Assembly: GCF_021729135.1 (NCBI RefSeq)
Contig: NZ_JAJTWW010000002.1
Location: forward strand, 1 to 64,000
Direction of reading: 5' to 3'
Source: Brevibacterium daeguense
GTDB lineage: Bacteria; Actinomycetota; Actinomycetes; Actinomycetales; Brevibacteriaceae
Length of the DNA stretch: 64,000 nt
The notes below the pieces were generated by a model that ran no database searches, was not told the DNA's origin, and saw only the letters and a list, made by a program, of their open reading frames with translations. Shown one piece after another: positions 1 to 7,878 of the stretch. Made by a program: the position numbers and the translations under genes. Positions within the stretch are counted from its first letter, which is position 1. The number at the start of each line of letters is the position of its first letter.

Positions 1-34
1 CGCCGGGCGTCCGCCGATCGGCGGACGCCCGGCG
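1..34. terminator. Perfect palindrome, probable terminator of an upstream gene
   Basis: Bases 1-17 are the exact reverse complement of bases 18-34 (arm CGCCGGGCGTCCGCCGA), giving a 17-bp GC stem. No T-run follows, as is common for actinobacterial terminators. The gene it would serve lies outside the window. Confidence 0.6.
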
Positions 35-36
35 TC

Positions 37-176
37 GTCGTCAAGGGCATCGGACCGAACCGTCAAGGGTATCGGACCAAATTGTCAAGGGTCTCGCCCC
101 CGGAACGCCGCAGACGCCGGCTCAGGGGCAGCGCGCCGAAACACCGGCGAACGCCGCCCGATCGAACTGCTGCGAG
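37..176. repeat. Degenerate tandem repeats before DUF3093 gene end
   Basis: Two to three copies of a unit of about 24 bp containing GTCAAGGGYATCGGACC occupy 39-95. The rest, up to the DUF3093 stop at 177, holds no gene. Bases 137-152 (CGAAACACCGGCGAAC) resemble the repeat unit downstream of leuS at 61265-61280. Confidence 0.6.
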
Positions 177-629
177 CTACTGCTGAAGCGCGGCAGCCAA
201 TCGGGCGGGCTGCTTCGAGGATACGAGCCAATATGGTGTCGGGTCCTGCGGGTCATCGATCGTGACCTTGACAACTGTCTTCACCCACGGACGGATGACG
301 AGAAATGCGCGTGCATCCAGCTGCGCGCCGCGCGCCAGGAACGACTCAGCAGGATCCATCGCCTCTGCCCCGGTGATGAATCGACGCTCGATGTGAGCGG
401 GTCCAGCGAGAAACTCCTGGTCCGTGACCAGCAGAGTGGGGGAGGCGGAGCGCAGCCACAGCACCACTGCCGCAAAGATGACGATGGGAACGATCACCGC
501 ACCGGTTGCCCACACCGGATAGACCATTCCGGCGGTCATCGCAGACAGCGCCGCTGCGACGATCCACCAGCTGATGGGAGGCCACACCTTCTCCCGATAG
601 CTCACGCTCGTATTGGTCGCAGAAGTCAT
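177..629 (-). CDS. DUF3093 domain-containing membrane protein
   Basis: A 150-residue protein with two hydrophobic segments near the N-terminus (about residues 17-37 and 43-60) followed by a soluble domain containing ARGAQLDARAFLVIRPW. This is the DUF3093 family pattern; its function is unknown. The family sits divergently beside dut in actinobacteria (Rv2698/Rv2697c in M. tuberculosis), and the same arrangement is seen here. The ATG at 629 is preceded by GGGAG with 9 nt spacing. The reading frame stays open for another 78 codons upstream, but that part is repeat DNA. Confidence 0.85.
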   Translation of the reverse strand: MTSATNTSVSYREKVWPPISWWIVAAALSAMTAGMVYPVWATGAVIVPIVIFAAVVLWLRSASPTLLVTDQEFLAGPAHIERRFITGAEAMDPAESFLARGAQLDARAFLVIRPWVKTVVKVTIDDPQDPTPYWLVSSKQPARLAAALQQ

Positions 630-679
630 ACGTCGATTCTCCCACAGCGGATTCTGCGCACGGCATCTCGCCTGAGGAG

Positions 680-840
680 CCCGGCTCGCAGGCGGGTCAG
701 GGCACGGGGACAGGGCAGAGCTCGCTGGGCGGGGTGGAGTGCAGCTCGCAGGCAGGACAGGGCACCGCTCGCGGGCGGGACAGGGCAGAGCTCGCTGTCG
801 GGATAGAGTGCAGCATCCCGGCGGGATAGAGTGCGGCACT
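680..840. repeat. Degenerate about 22-bp tandem repeats between DUF3093 and dut
   Basis: About six diverged copies of a unit around GGGACAGGGCAGAGCTCGCT fill this gap. The two units nearest dut both contain GGGATAGAGTGC (820-831 region and the copy 23 bp upstream). The putative dut -10 element has therefore been duplicated together with the repeat. Confidence 0.7.
827..832 (+). promoter_or_regulatory. -10 element of a leaderless dut transcript
   Basis: TAGAGT fits the actinobacterial TANNNT -10 consensus and ends 8 nt before the GTG at 841, so transcription should begin at or beside the start codon. No Shine-Dalgarno sequence is present, which supports this GTG as a leaderless start. Confidence 0.5.
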
Positions 841-1287
841 GTGGCTATCGAAAACCTGAACATCGAGATCCGACAGCTTGACCCCGACCTGCCGCTGCCG
901 GCCTACGGGCATCTGGACGACGCCGGGGCTGATCTGCATGTGAGCGAGGACCACACTCTGCAGCCATTCGAGCGGCGGCTCGTGGGGACTGGGATCGCGA
1001 TCGCCGTTCCTGAGGGCTTCGCGGCCTTCGTCCACCCCCGCTCGGGGCTGGCAGTGCGCAGCGGTCTGTCGATCGTCAACGCCCCGGGCACGATCGATGC
1101 CGGGTACCGCGGGGAGATCAAGGTGCCGCTCGTCAATCTCGATGCTCATCAGCCGATCGTGCTCGAACGCGGCGACCGGATCGCACAGCTCGTGATCCAG
1201 CGGGTGGTACATGCTGTATTCACTCCTGTCGCTGACCTGAGCGTCACCGTCCGCGGGACCGGAGGGTTCGGCTCCACCGGGGTCTAG
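841..1287 (+). CDS. dut: dUTP diphosphatase
   Basis: Hydrolyses dUTP to dUMP and pyrophosphate, keeping uracil out of DNA and supplying dUMP for thymidylate synthesis. The 148-residue protein has all five trimeric dUTPase motifs in order: DAGADL (27-32), PRSGLAV (67-73), [13 protein letters not shown] (83-95), [10 protein letters not shown] (110-119) and the Gly-rich C-terminal [10 protein letters not shown] (138-147). The length is typical. The start is taken as the GTG at 841 because the upstream open frame is repeat DNA and a leaderless -10 lies just before it. Confidence 0.95.
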   Translation: MAIENLNIEIRQLDPDLPLPAYGHLDDAGADLHVSEDHTLQPFERRLVGTGIAIAVPEGFAAFVHPRSGLAVRSGLSIVNAPGTIDAGYRGEIKVPLVNLDAHQPIVLERGDRIAQLVIQRVVHAVFTPVADLSVTVRGTGGFGSTGV

Positions 1288-1320
1288 ACTTGAGCACACC
1301 AGACCAGAGGGAAGGACACC

Positions 1321-2178
1321 ATGGGCCTGTTCGACCGTTTCCGCAAGTCCAAGAAGGACGATCGCGAGGACTTCGACGATGTCGAGGCGGATGTCGATGA
1401 TGCCGACGACACCTCCGATGACGACGTCTACTCCGATGACGACGACCTCGGTGAGACCAACCTCGGTGAGGACGTCGACGGCACTGAGACAGCCGAAGCC
1501 GCTGAAGGCGACGACCTCGGCGACGAGGAGGAGTTCGCCAAGGCGGCTCCGCTCGACCGCCTCGAGAATGGTCCCTGGGATGCGGATGAGGACGCCGGGG
1601 AGGAGAACCGGGTCGACCTCGGCGCGCTTCGGGTGCCGGTTCGGGACGGGATGCAGGTGCGCCTCGACGCGGAGGACAAGACCGGACGGATTCTCGCCGT
1701 GACGCTCGTTCACAAGGGCGGTGCACTGCAGCTGCAGGCCTTTGCCGCACCTCGCGGCGAAGGCCTGTGGAACACTGTTCGGAAGCAGATCGTGGACAAC
1801 GTGACCCAGAAGGGCGGCACGCTCGAAGAGCTCTACACCGAGCTCGGCCACGAACTCCTGACCAAGATCCCCGCGCGCACGTCGGACGGCCGCGCTGCAG
1901 CTCGAGTCGCACGGTTCGCCGGCGTCGACGGGCCGCGCTGGTTCATCCGCGGCGTCTTCAGCGGCAAGGCGATCACCGATGACGAGGTGCGCGCCGAACT
2001 CACTGCGCTCTTCCGGGGCACGATCGTGAACCGCGGCATCGAGGCGATGCCGCCTCGAGAGCTCCTCGTCCTGTCCGAGCCCAAGGCTGCCGCCGCGCGA
2101 GCGGACGACCAGGACGCCGAGAAGGACGATGACATCAACCCGTTCGAGCGCGGGCCCGAGATCACCGAAGTCCGCTGA
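1321..2178 (+). CDS. DUF3710 domain-containing protein
   Basis: A 285-residue soluble protein with a very acidic, Asp/Glu-rich N-terminal 70 residues and a conserved core containing NGPWDADE and VDLGALRVPV, the DUF3710 signature. Function is unknown; the family sits directly downstream of dut in actinobacteria, as here (33-nt gap). The ATG is preceded by GAAGGA 4 nt upstream. A TAGACT overlapping the dut stop codon could provide an extra promoter. No enzymatic motif was seen. Confidence 0.9.
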   Translation: MGLFDRFRKSKKDDREDFDDVEADVDDADDTSDDDVYSDDDDLGETNLGEDVDGTETAEAAEGDDLGDEEEFAKAAPLDRLENGPWDADEDAGEENRVDLGALRVPVRDGMQVRLDAEDKTGRILAVTLVHKGGALQLQAFAAPRGEGLWNTVRKQIVDNVTQKGGTLEELYTELGHELLTKIPARTSDGRAAARVARFAGVDGPRWFIRGVFSGKAITDDEVRAELTALFRGTIVNRGIEAMPPRELLVLSEPKAAAARADDQDAEKDDDINPFERGPEITEVR

Positions 2179-2198
2179 TCGACGCCATCGGCAGGCCC

Positions 2199-2564
2199 AT
2201 GGGCATCGTCAGCCGGCTCATCGAGCGCTTCGGCTCCAGAGACGCCGAGGCGGCGGCCGACATCCAGCGCGCCAGTGCGGTTCCCGACACCGTCGCGCTG
2301 GCAGACGTGGTGCCCCGCGCCCGCGTGCGAGTGGCCGGAGTCGTAGTCGCCGTCACCCGGTCCCTGCCCGAGTCGGCACCTCAGCTCGACATCATCATCC
2401 GCGACGGCACGGGCGCGGTGGCCGCCCGCTTCCTCGGCAGGCGTGAGATCGCCGGCGTGCTGCCCGGTCGCGTGGTCGCGCTCGAGGGGCGGTTCGGGAT
2501 CCAGGATGGGCAGCTACTGACTCTCAACCCCGCGTACCAGCTGGTCGGAGCCCCACCGGACTGA
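2199..2564 (+). CDS. OB-fold nucleic acid-binding domain protein
   Basis: A 121-residue protein with an OB-fold core (about residues 36-115): ARVRVAGVVVAV, the strand pattern IIIRDGTGAVAARFLG, and PGRVVALEGRF. This resembles the RecG-wedge or tRNA-anticodon-type OB fold found next to DUF3710 in actinobacteria. It starts 20 nt after the DUF3710 stop and probably shares its transcript. In many actinobacteria a DUF3159 membrane-protein gene follows; here only 120 bp of repeats separate it from the TrkA genes. Its ligand is unknown. Confidence 0.8.
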   Translation: MGIVSRLIERFGSRDAEAAADIQRASAVPDTVALADVVPRARVRVAGVVVAVTRSLPESAPQLDIIIRDGTGAVAARFLGRREIAGVLPGRVVALEGRFGIQDGQLLTLNPAYQLVGAPPD

Positions 2565-2620
2565 ACGCCGGCTGCTCCGCGCCTGGTCGTGCCGGTCATC
2601 CCCCTCTCCGCCGACCCGCA

Positions 2621-2687
2621 GCGGCCGGGCCTGCTGGTCACTGAGCGGCCGGGCCTGCTGGCCTGCGCCGGTCGGGCCGGCTGCTCA
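2621..2687. repeat. 24-bp tandem repeats echoing the TrkA gene end
   Basis: GCGGCCGGGCCTGCTGG occurs identically at 2621-2637 and 2645-2661, 24 bp apart. A third, diverged copy beginning 24 bp further on (2669) overlaps the stop codon of the minus-strand TrkA gene (2685-2687). Confidence 0.75.
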
Positions 2688-3347
2688 GTCGCCGGACCGC
2701 AGGAGACGCAGCAGCGACTCCTGCTGATCCGGATCGGCAATGAAGAAGAGTTCGTCCCCGGACTCGATGACATCGTCCTGAGACGGCGCGAACGCCTTCG
2801 CGTTCCTCACGATCGCCACCAGCACTGCGTCGGGCGGCCAGGCGATCTCGCCGATGCGCCTGCCCCGCACCGGAGTGGTGTCCTGTGCGGTGAACTCCAG
2901 GAGCGCAGCCTGGCCCCGTTCCAGATGCATCAGCTGCACCAGACCGCCCACTTCGACCGCCTCCTCGACGAGGGCGGTCATCAGTCGGGGCGTCGACACC
3001 GCGACGTCGACGCCCCAGTTGGAGTCGAACAGCCATTCATTGCGCGGATCGTTGACCCGCCCCACTGTTCGGGGAACCCCGAATTCCATCTTCGCCAGCA
3101 GGCTGAGCACCAGATTGGTCTTGTCGTCACCGGTGGCGGCGACCACGACGTCCGCCCGGTCCAGCCCGGCCTCGTTGAGGCCGCTGAGCTCGCACGCGTC
3201 GGCCAGCACCCACGCCGCACCCGGCACTCGGTCCTGCTGGAAAGCGTCCCTGCGCTCCTCGATGAGGACGACTTCATGGCCTTTGCCCAGCAGCTCGCGG
3301 GCCACTGACCGACCCACCGATCCGGCGCCGGCGATCGCGACCCTCAC
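2685..3347 (-). CDS. TrkA-family RCK potassium regulatory protein (CeoC-like)
   Basis: A 220-residue cytosolic protein: an N-terminal RCK_N Rossmann domain with GAGSVG (7-12) and an acidic residue ending the second strand (VVLIEE), then a C-terminal RCK_C/TrkA_C domain from about residue 145 (RRIGEIAWPPDAVLVAIVRN). Such proteins bind NAD(H) or nucleotides and gate K+ transporters. It is the second of two tandem trkA-like genes (33-nt gap), in the order of M. tuberculosis ceoB/ceoC. No TrkH/KtrB pore gene is in the window. The obvious partner is the divergent KimA-like importer. Confidence 0.9.
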   Translation of the reverse strand: MRVAIAGAGSVGRSVARELLGKGHEVVLIEERRDAFQQDRVPGAAWVLADACELSGLNEAGLDRADVVVAATGDDKTNLVLSLLAKMEFGVPRTVGRVNDPRNEWLFDSNWGVDVAVSTPRLMTALVEEAVEVGGLVQLMHLERGQAALLEFTAQDTTPVRGRRIGEIAWPPDAVLVAIVRNAKAFAPSQDDVIESGDELFFIADPDQQESLLRLLRSGD

Positions 3348-3380
3348 CGCGCTTCCCCTCTCACAGCGACTCCACCCTCG

Positions 3381-4049
3381 TCACGCCTCCGCCTCCGGGA
3401 TCGGCCGGTCGAGTGCGCGCACGATGTCATCGAGATCGACGACAGCACAGAGCACGTGGACGAGGTCTCCCTCCTGAACCAGCATGTCCGGGGTGGCGAG
3501 CATCCCCTCGCCGAGCCGAGTGACGTAGGCGACACGCGCCTCGACTGCGGTTTCGATGTCGGCGATGGGCCGGGAGATCCAGTCCGGATGGAGGTGCACT
3601 TCCGCCAGGACCAGCCGGCCGGACGGCTCCCGGTACTGGCTCACCGCGCCCTGGGGGATCATCCGTCTCATCATCTGATCGGCGGTCCAGCGGACGGTGG
3701 CCACGGTCGGAATGCCCAGGCGTTCGAAGATCTGCGCGCGCCGCGGATCGTAGATGCGGGCGGCGACGTTGGCCACGCCGAAGGTCTCCCGCGCGACTCG
3801 GGCCGCCAGGATGTTGGAGTTGTCGCCGGAGGAGACCGCCGCGAAGGCGTACGCTTCTCCCGTTCGCGCCCGGGTCAGGGTATCGCGGTCGAAGCCCATC
3901 CCGGTGATCGTCGACCCGGAGAAGTCCCCGCCGAGCCGGCGGAAGGAGTCGGGGTTGCGATCGACGACTGCAACCGTATGACCGGCCGAGTCGAGCGTGC
4001 GGGCCAGGGAGGCGCCGACCCTGCCGCATCCCATGATGACGAAGTGCAT
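3381..4049 (-). CDS. TrkA-family RCK potassium regulatory protein (CeoB-like)
   Basis: A 222-residue protein with MHFVIMGCGRVGASLA at the N-terminus (GxGxxG at 8-13), VVDRNP ending strand 2 and a TrkA_C domain from about residue 140 (ADIETAVEARVAYVTRLGEG). It is a paralogue of the downstream TrkA protein and probably co-transcribed with it; the two may form the hetero-octameric or tandem RCK ring typical of Trk systems. The ATG at 4049 directly precedes the Rossmann strand, so longer in-frame starts are unlikely. Only 40 bp separate it from the divergent K+ importer gene. Confidence 0.9.
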   Translation of the reverse strand: MHFVIMGCGRVGASLARTLDSAGHTVAVVDRNPDSFRRLGGDFSGSTITGMGFDRDTLTRARTGEAYAFAAVSSGDNSNILAARVARETFGVANVAARIYDPRRAQIFERLGIPTVATVRWTADQMMRRMIPQGAVSQYREPSGRLVLAEVHLHPDWISRPIADIETAVEARVAYVTRLGEGMLATPDMLVQEGDLVHVLCAVVDLDDIVRALDRPIPEAEA

Positions 4050-4075
4050 CCCCGCCGTCCCTCTCACTCGTGACC

Positions 4076-4081
4076 TACCAT
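4076..4081 (+). promoter_or_regulatory. -10 element of a leaderless KimA-like transcript
   Basis: TACCAT (TANNNT) ends 8 nt before the GTG at 4090. No ribosome binding site precedes that GTG. Confidence 0.4.
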
Positions 4082-4089
4082 TGGTGCTC

Positions 4090-6105
4090 GTGGCAAGCAG
4101 TTTTTCCGATACCGTCAAGAGACTACTCGTCGGACGGCCGTTCCGCAGTGATCACTTTCGTCGCGAAGCGCTGCCGAAGCGGCTTGCCATGCCCGTCTTC
4201 GCCTCCGACATGCTGTCGTCGGTGGCCTACGCCCCGGATGAGATCCTGCTTGCGCTGTCGCTGTCGGGGATCGTCGCCCTGACGGTCTCTCCCTGGATCG
4301 GGCTGGCGGTCGCGGTCGTCATCCTCGTCATCGTGCTGTGCTATCGCCTCAACCTGCAGGCCTACCCCTCCGGCGGAGGCGACTACGAGGTCGCCGGCAC
4401 GAACCTCGGGACCAGGGCCGGGCTCGTCGTGGCGGCCTCGCTCCTCGTCGACTTCGTGCTCACGCTCGCGGTGTCGCTGACGGTGTTCGCGAGCTACATC
4501 GGAGCGATGTTCCCGGATCTCAAGCCGTACCGGGTGCTCATCGCCGTCATCGGCATCGGGCTGGTCACGCTGGCGGGGCTGCGCGGCAGCTGGGCGACTC
4601 GCGGTCTGCTCGCGGTGCCGACCTACCTGTTCGTCGGCGCGGTGCTGCTGACTCTCGCCGTCGGCTTCATCCGAGTGCTCAGCGGAGACACGCCCGAGGC
4701 GGTGACAAGTGATTTCCTGGCGCTGCCCGGCAGCGACGAGGAGACGCTGCTCACGGGGTTCGCCGCAGTCTTCATCGTGCTCCGGGCGTTCTCCTCCGGC
4801 TCGGTCGCGCTGGCCGGTGTGCAGACGGTGGCCACCGCTGTTCCGCTCTTCCGTCCGCCGCGCGGCCGCAATGCCGCAGGCACACTGCTCGTCACGGGGC
4901 TGCTGTCGGCGATCATGCTCGTCGGGATCACGTGGCTGTCCGCGGTCATCGGCATCAAGTTCGTCGCCCGGCCGGAGGAACAGCTGGTGACCGGCAGCGG
5001 TTCGCCGGTCGGGGACTTCGACCAGGACCCCGTCCTCGGACAGCTCGCGCAGGCGGTGTTCTCCGGATTCCCGTTCATGTTCTACGTCGTGGCAGCGGTC
5101 GCAGCGCTCGTGCTGCTCGTCGCGGCCAATACTGCGGTCGAAGGTTTCCCGGGCCTGGCCTCGCGGCTGGCGCGCGACGGGTTCCTGCCGCGGCAGCTGG
5201 CCAGCCGCGGGGACCGGATGACATTCTCCAACGGCATCCTGCTCCTCGCCGCCGCGGCGATCGTCCTCGTCGTCGCCACTCAGGCTCGGGTCCCGGATCT
5301 CATCGAGCTGTACCTGGTCGGGGTATTCCTCGCCTTCGTGCTCGGCCAGGCCGGGATGATCCGACACTGGACCGTGCGCATCCGGACGCTCGTCACCTCA
5401 CCGCTCCGGCGGCGCATGCAGCTCAACCGCCTGGTCGGCTGGCTCGGCCTGCTGCTGACCGGTCTGGTGCTCGTCGTGGTGCTGAGCACGAAGTTCTTCG
5501 CCGGCGCGTGGATCGCCGTGGCCGCCATCGCGATCCTCTACGTGGCGATGGGCCTCGTCCGGCGCCACTACTCCCGCGTCGATGCGGAGCTGACGCCCGA
5601 GGCGGACGACGACTCCGCCCGCACCCTCCCTTCGAACACCCACGCAGTGGTCGTGGTGACCGCCATCCACAAGCCGACGCTGCGAGCTCTGGCCTATGCC
5701 CGAGCCAGCCGGCCGACCTTCGTCAACGCGATCACCGTCGCAGTCGACGAGGACGGTGCGCAGCGTCTTCAGGAGCGGTGGGATGCGATGGGTCTGCCAG
5801 TGCGGCTGACGATCCTCGACTCTCCCTACCGGGACCTCAACGGGCCGGTGATGGACTACATCACGGGCATCCGCAAGCGGACCCCTCGTGATCTGGTCAT
5901 CGTCTACCTCCCGCAGTACATCGTCGGCAGGTGGTGGGAGAACCTGCTGCACAACCAGACCTCGCTGCGGCTGAAGACGCAGCTGCTCAACGTGCCGAAC
6001 GTCGTCGTCGCGAGCGTTCCGTGGCGTCTGAGTTCGTTCCACCGAGCCCGTGACCAGCGCAATCGGCGCGTCGGGCCGAGCGGGAGCAAGCCCACGGAGC
6101 ACTGA
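4090..6105 (+). CDS. KimA-like APC-superfamily potassium importer
   Basis: A 671-residue membrane protein with about 12 TM segments in the first 460 residues and a cytosolic C-terminal domain of about 190 residues. The N-terminus (KRLLVGRPF, then LAMPVFASDMLSSVAYAPDE and AYPSGGGDYEVAGTNLG) follows the B. subtilis KimA/YdaO pattern of proton-coupled, c-di-AMP-controlled K+ importers. Many annotations call the family simply APC permease (Rv2690c-like). Divergence from two RCK genes supports a K+ role. The start is taken as the GTG at 4090, with a leaderless -10 and SSFSDTVKRLL following; the GTG at 4084 is the alternative. The last 24 coding bases are duplicated across the stop codon. Confidence 0.8.
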   Translation: MASSFSDTVKRLLVGRPFRSDHFRREALPKRLAMPVFASDMLSSVAYAPDEILLALSLSGIVALTVSPWIGLAVAVVILVIVLCYRLNLQAYPSGGGDYEVAGTNLGTRAGLVVAASLLVDFVLTLAVSLTVFASYIGAMFPDLKPYRVLIAVIGIGLVTLAGLRGSWATRGLLAVPTYLFVGAVLLTLAVGFIRVLSGDTPEAVTSDFLALPGSDEETLLTGFAAVFIVLRAFSSGSVALAGVQTVATAVPLFRPPRGRNAAGTLLVTGLLSAIMLVGITWLSAVIGIKFVARPEEQLVTGSGSPVGDFDQDPVLGQLAQAVFSGFPFMFYVVAAVAALVLLVAANTAVEGFPGLASRLARDGFLPRQLASRGDRMTFSNGILLLAAAAIVLVVATQARVPDLIELYLVGVFLAFVLGQAGMIRHWTVRIRTLVTSPLRRRMQLNRLVGWLGLLLTGLVLVVVLSTKFFAGAWIAVAAIAILYVAMGLVRRHYSRVDAELTPEADDDSARTLPSNTHAVVVVTAIHKPTLRALAYARASRPTFVNAITVAVDEDGAQRLQERWDAMGLPVRLTILDSPYRDLNGPVMDYITGIRKRTPRDLVIVYLPQYIVGRWWENLLHNQTSLRLKTQLLNVPNVVVASVPWRLSSFHRARDQRNRRVGPSGSKPTEH

Positions 6106-6127
6106 GCGGGAGCAAGCCCACGGAGCA
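6078..6127. repeat. Exact 24-bp duplication spanning the permease stop codon
   Basis: The 24 bases at 6078-6101 (beginning GAGCGGGAGCAAGCCCACGG), inside the permease gene, recur without mismatch at 6104-6127. The TGA at 6103-6105 lies at the junction; the period is 26 bp. Confidence 0.9.
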
Positions 6128-6139
6128 GCGGGTGCGGCG

Positions 6140-6240
6140 GGCGCCTTCGGCAAAGTGCAGCCGCGAAAGCGCTCCTGCTTCGGCAAATCTGCGCTGGACC
6201 GAGCCGGCTTCGGCAGACCGGCGCTCAATCTGCCGAACGC
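6140..6240. repeat. Degenerate about 31-bp tandem repeats
   Basis: Three diverged units beginning CTTCGGCA (near 6146, 6179 and 6210), each followed by a variable GC-rich stretch of about 22-25 bp, occupy the gap between the permease and the methyltransferase. No gene is visible here. Confidence 0.55.
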
Positions 6241-6339
6241 CCGGCCGCGCCATCGGGCGGAGGTCTGGGGTAACCTGCTGGTTCGACGAACGCGTGACGA
6301 CGGTCGGGGTGAAGTCCCGGGAAAGGGCTGGACAGCCGC

Positions 6340-7650
6340 ATGACCGAAACCAACGGAGAGACCGCCGAATCGACAGAGGTCATGGATCTCCTCGTCGAAT
6401 CGCCCGCAGCCGGAGGCGAATCGATTGCTCGTCACAACGGCCAGGTCGTGTTCGTCAGCGGCGCGATCCCCGGCGAAACCGTTCGGGCCGCGATCACGGA
6501 GAAGAAGAAGCGGATGCTCCGCGCCGACGTCATCGAGGTGCTGGAGCCCTCGGAATTCCGAGTCCCGGACCGTCGGGCTTCGCTGGGAGCCGACGGGGTG
6601 GGCGGAATGGAGTACTCCCACGTCGACCTCGCGCACTCGCGCGAACTCAAGCGCCAGGCCGCCGCCGACCAGTTCACCCGCCTCGGCGGGCTCGACCTGA
6701 CCCCGGACGTGCTGCCTGCCGCCCGCGAGGCGGCAGGCGGCTCCGGGCTGGACTGGCGAACTCGGATTCAGCTGGCTGTCGACACGACCGGCAGACCGGG
6801 CATGTACGCCGCGCGCTCTCACACCGTCCTCCCGGTGCGCGAGCTGCCGCTGGCAGTCCCGGCCCTCGCCGAACTCGGTGTGCACCACCTGTCGCTGCCG
6901 GGCCTGACGCGCATCGAGCTGGCCGCCGGCCATCAGTGCGGCGCCCTGGTGGCGCATGGCCAGGCGAACCCGCAGACGCTCGAGGTGCTCGAGAGTGCCC
7001 TCGCGGACGCACCGGGGGAGTGGAGTCTGCTGGTCCGCTCACGAGGCGCCGGCCGCAACCGTCGAGGCGGCGCCTCGGGGAGCCTGCTAGTCCTGCGCGG
7101 CACCGGCGAGGTGATCGAGACGGTGAAGGGCATCGACCGGAGCTTCCGCCTCCGGGCGGATGGCTTCTGGCAGGTCCACGTCGACGCTGCCGACGAGCTC
7201 TCGGCGAGGGTGGTCGAGCTGACAGCAGGGTCCGCGTCGGTGCTCGACCTGTACTGCGGAGCAGGTCTGTTCAGCGTCGCCATCGCCTCTGCCCACGGGA
7301 TCCCCGTCCACGGCATCGAAGGGTCCGCCCCGGCCGTCGAGTCGGCGACGGCCAACGCCGCCGGACTGGGCGCCGAGTTCACCGTGGCGCGCATCGAGCA
7401 GCTGCCCGAGCTTCCGATGGCCGACACCGTGGTGCTCGACCCGCCCCGGTCAGGGGCAGGTGCTGCGGTCACGGGGCTGCTGGGCGCCTCGGCGGCGGAG
7501 CGGATCGTCTATGTGTCCTGCGACGGCGCGACGTTCGCCCGTGACGCCAAAGCGCTCGCCGAGCACGGTTTCCGGCTGGCGAGCACTGAAGCGCACGATT
7601 ACTTCCCGCTGACGGCGCACACGGAGTTCGTCTCTGTTCTCACGCGGTGA
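6340..7650 (+). CDS. TRAM-domain class I SAM-dependent RNA methyltransferase (TrmA/RlmD superfamily)
   Basis: A 436-residue protein: an N-terminal TRAM RNA-binding domain (about residues 14-70), a central substrate-recognition region, then a Rossmann methyltransferase domain with motif I LDLYCGAGLFS, VVLDPPRSGA, the catalytic-Cys motif YVSCDGATFARD and the C-terminal HTEFV containing the general base Glu. The family makes 5-methyluridine in tRNA or rRNA; the exact substrate cannot be told. The N-terminal Fe-S cysteine set of RlmD is absent. It lies beside the K+ importer, as Rv2689c does beside Rv2690c. Confidence 0.9.
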   Translation: MTETNGETAESTEVMDLLVESPAAGGESIARHNGQVVFVSGAIPGETVRAAITEKKKRMLRADVIEVLEPSEFRVPDRRASLGADGVGGMEYSHVDLAHSRELKRQAAADQFTRLGGLDLTPDVLPAAREAAGGSGLDWRTRIQLAVDTTGRPGMYAARSHTVLPVRELPLAVPALAELGVHHLSLPGLTRIELAAGHQCGALVAHGQANPQTLEVLESALADAPGEWSLLVRSRGAGRNRRGGASGSLLVLRGTGEVIETVKGIDRSFRLRADGFWQVHVDAADELSARVVELTAGSASVLDLYCGAGLFSVAIASAHGIPVHGIEGSAPAVESATANAAGLGAEFTVARIEQLPELPMADTVVLDPPRSGAGAAVTGLLGASAAERIVYVSCDGATFARDAKALAEHGFRLASTEAHDYFPLTAHTEFVSVLTR

Positions 7651-7671
7651 CTCTCCACCTGGGGCGAGGCG

Positions 7672-7878
7672 TCAGTAGCGGTAGGTGGTCTCCGGTGCCT
7701 TGCTGTCGAGCAGTGCCAGGACGATGAGGGCCACCCAGGTGAAGAAGAATCCCCAGATGCCCCACCAGAACTTCGAGCGGCTCTTGCGTCCGGCCACCTT
7801 GCGGCAGATCCAGCCGAACAGCAGGCCCAGCACGATCGCGGTCAGCCCGAATCCGGCACCGAGTGTTATCGGGTCCAT
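7672..7878 (-). CDS. Small two-TM membrane protein
   Basis: A 68-residue protein with two hydrophobic segments (about residues 7-26 and 38-58) separated by a basic loop, RKVAGRKSRSKFWW. A strong AAGGAG lies 6 nt before the ATG. No family was recognised; function unknown. It is convergent with the methyltransferase gene (21-bp gap), with its 5' end toward the aconitase promoter region. Confidence 0.7.
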   Translation of the reverse strand: MDPITLGAGFGLTAIVLGLLFGWICRKVAGRKSRSKFWWGIWGFFFTWVALIVLALLDSKAPETTYRY

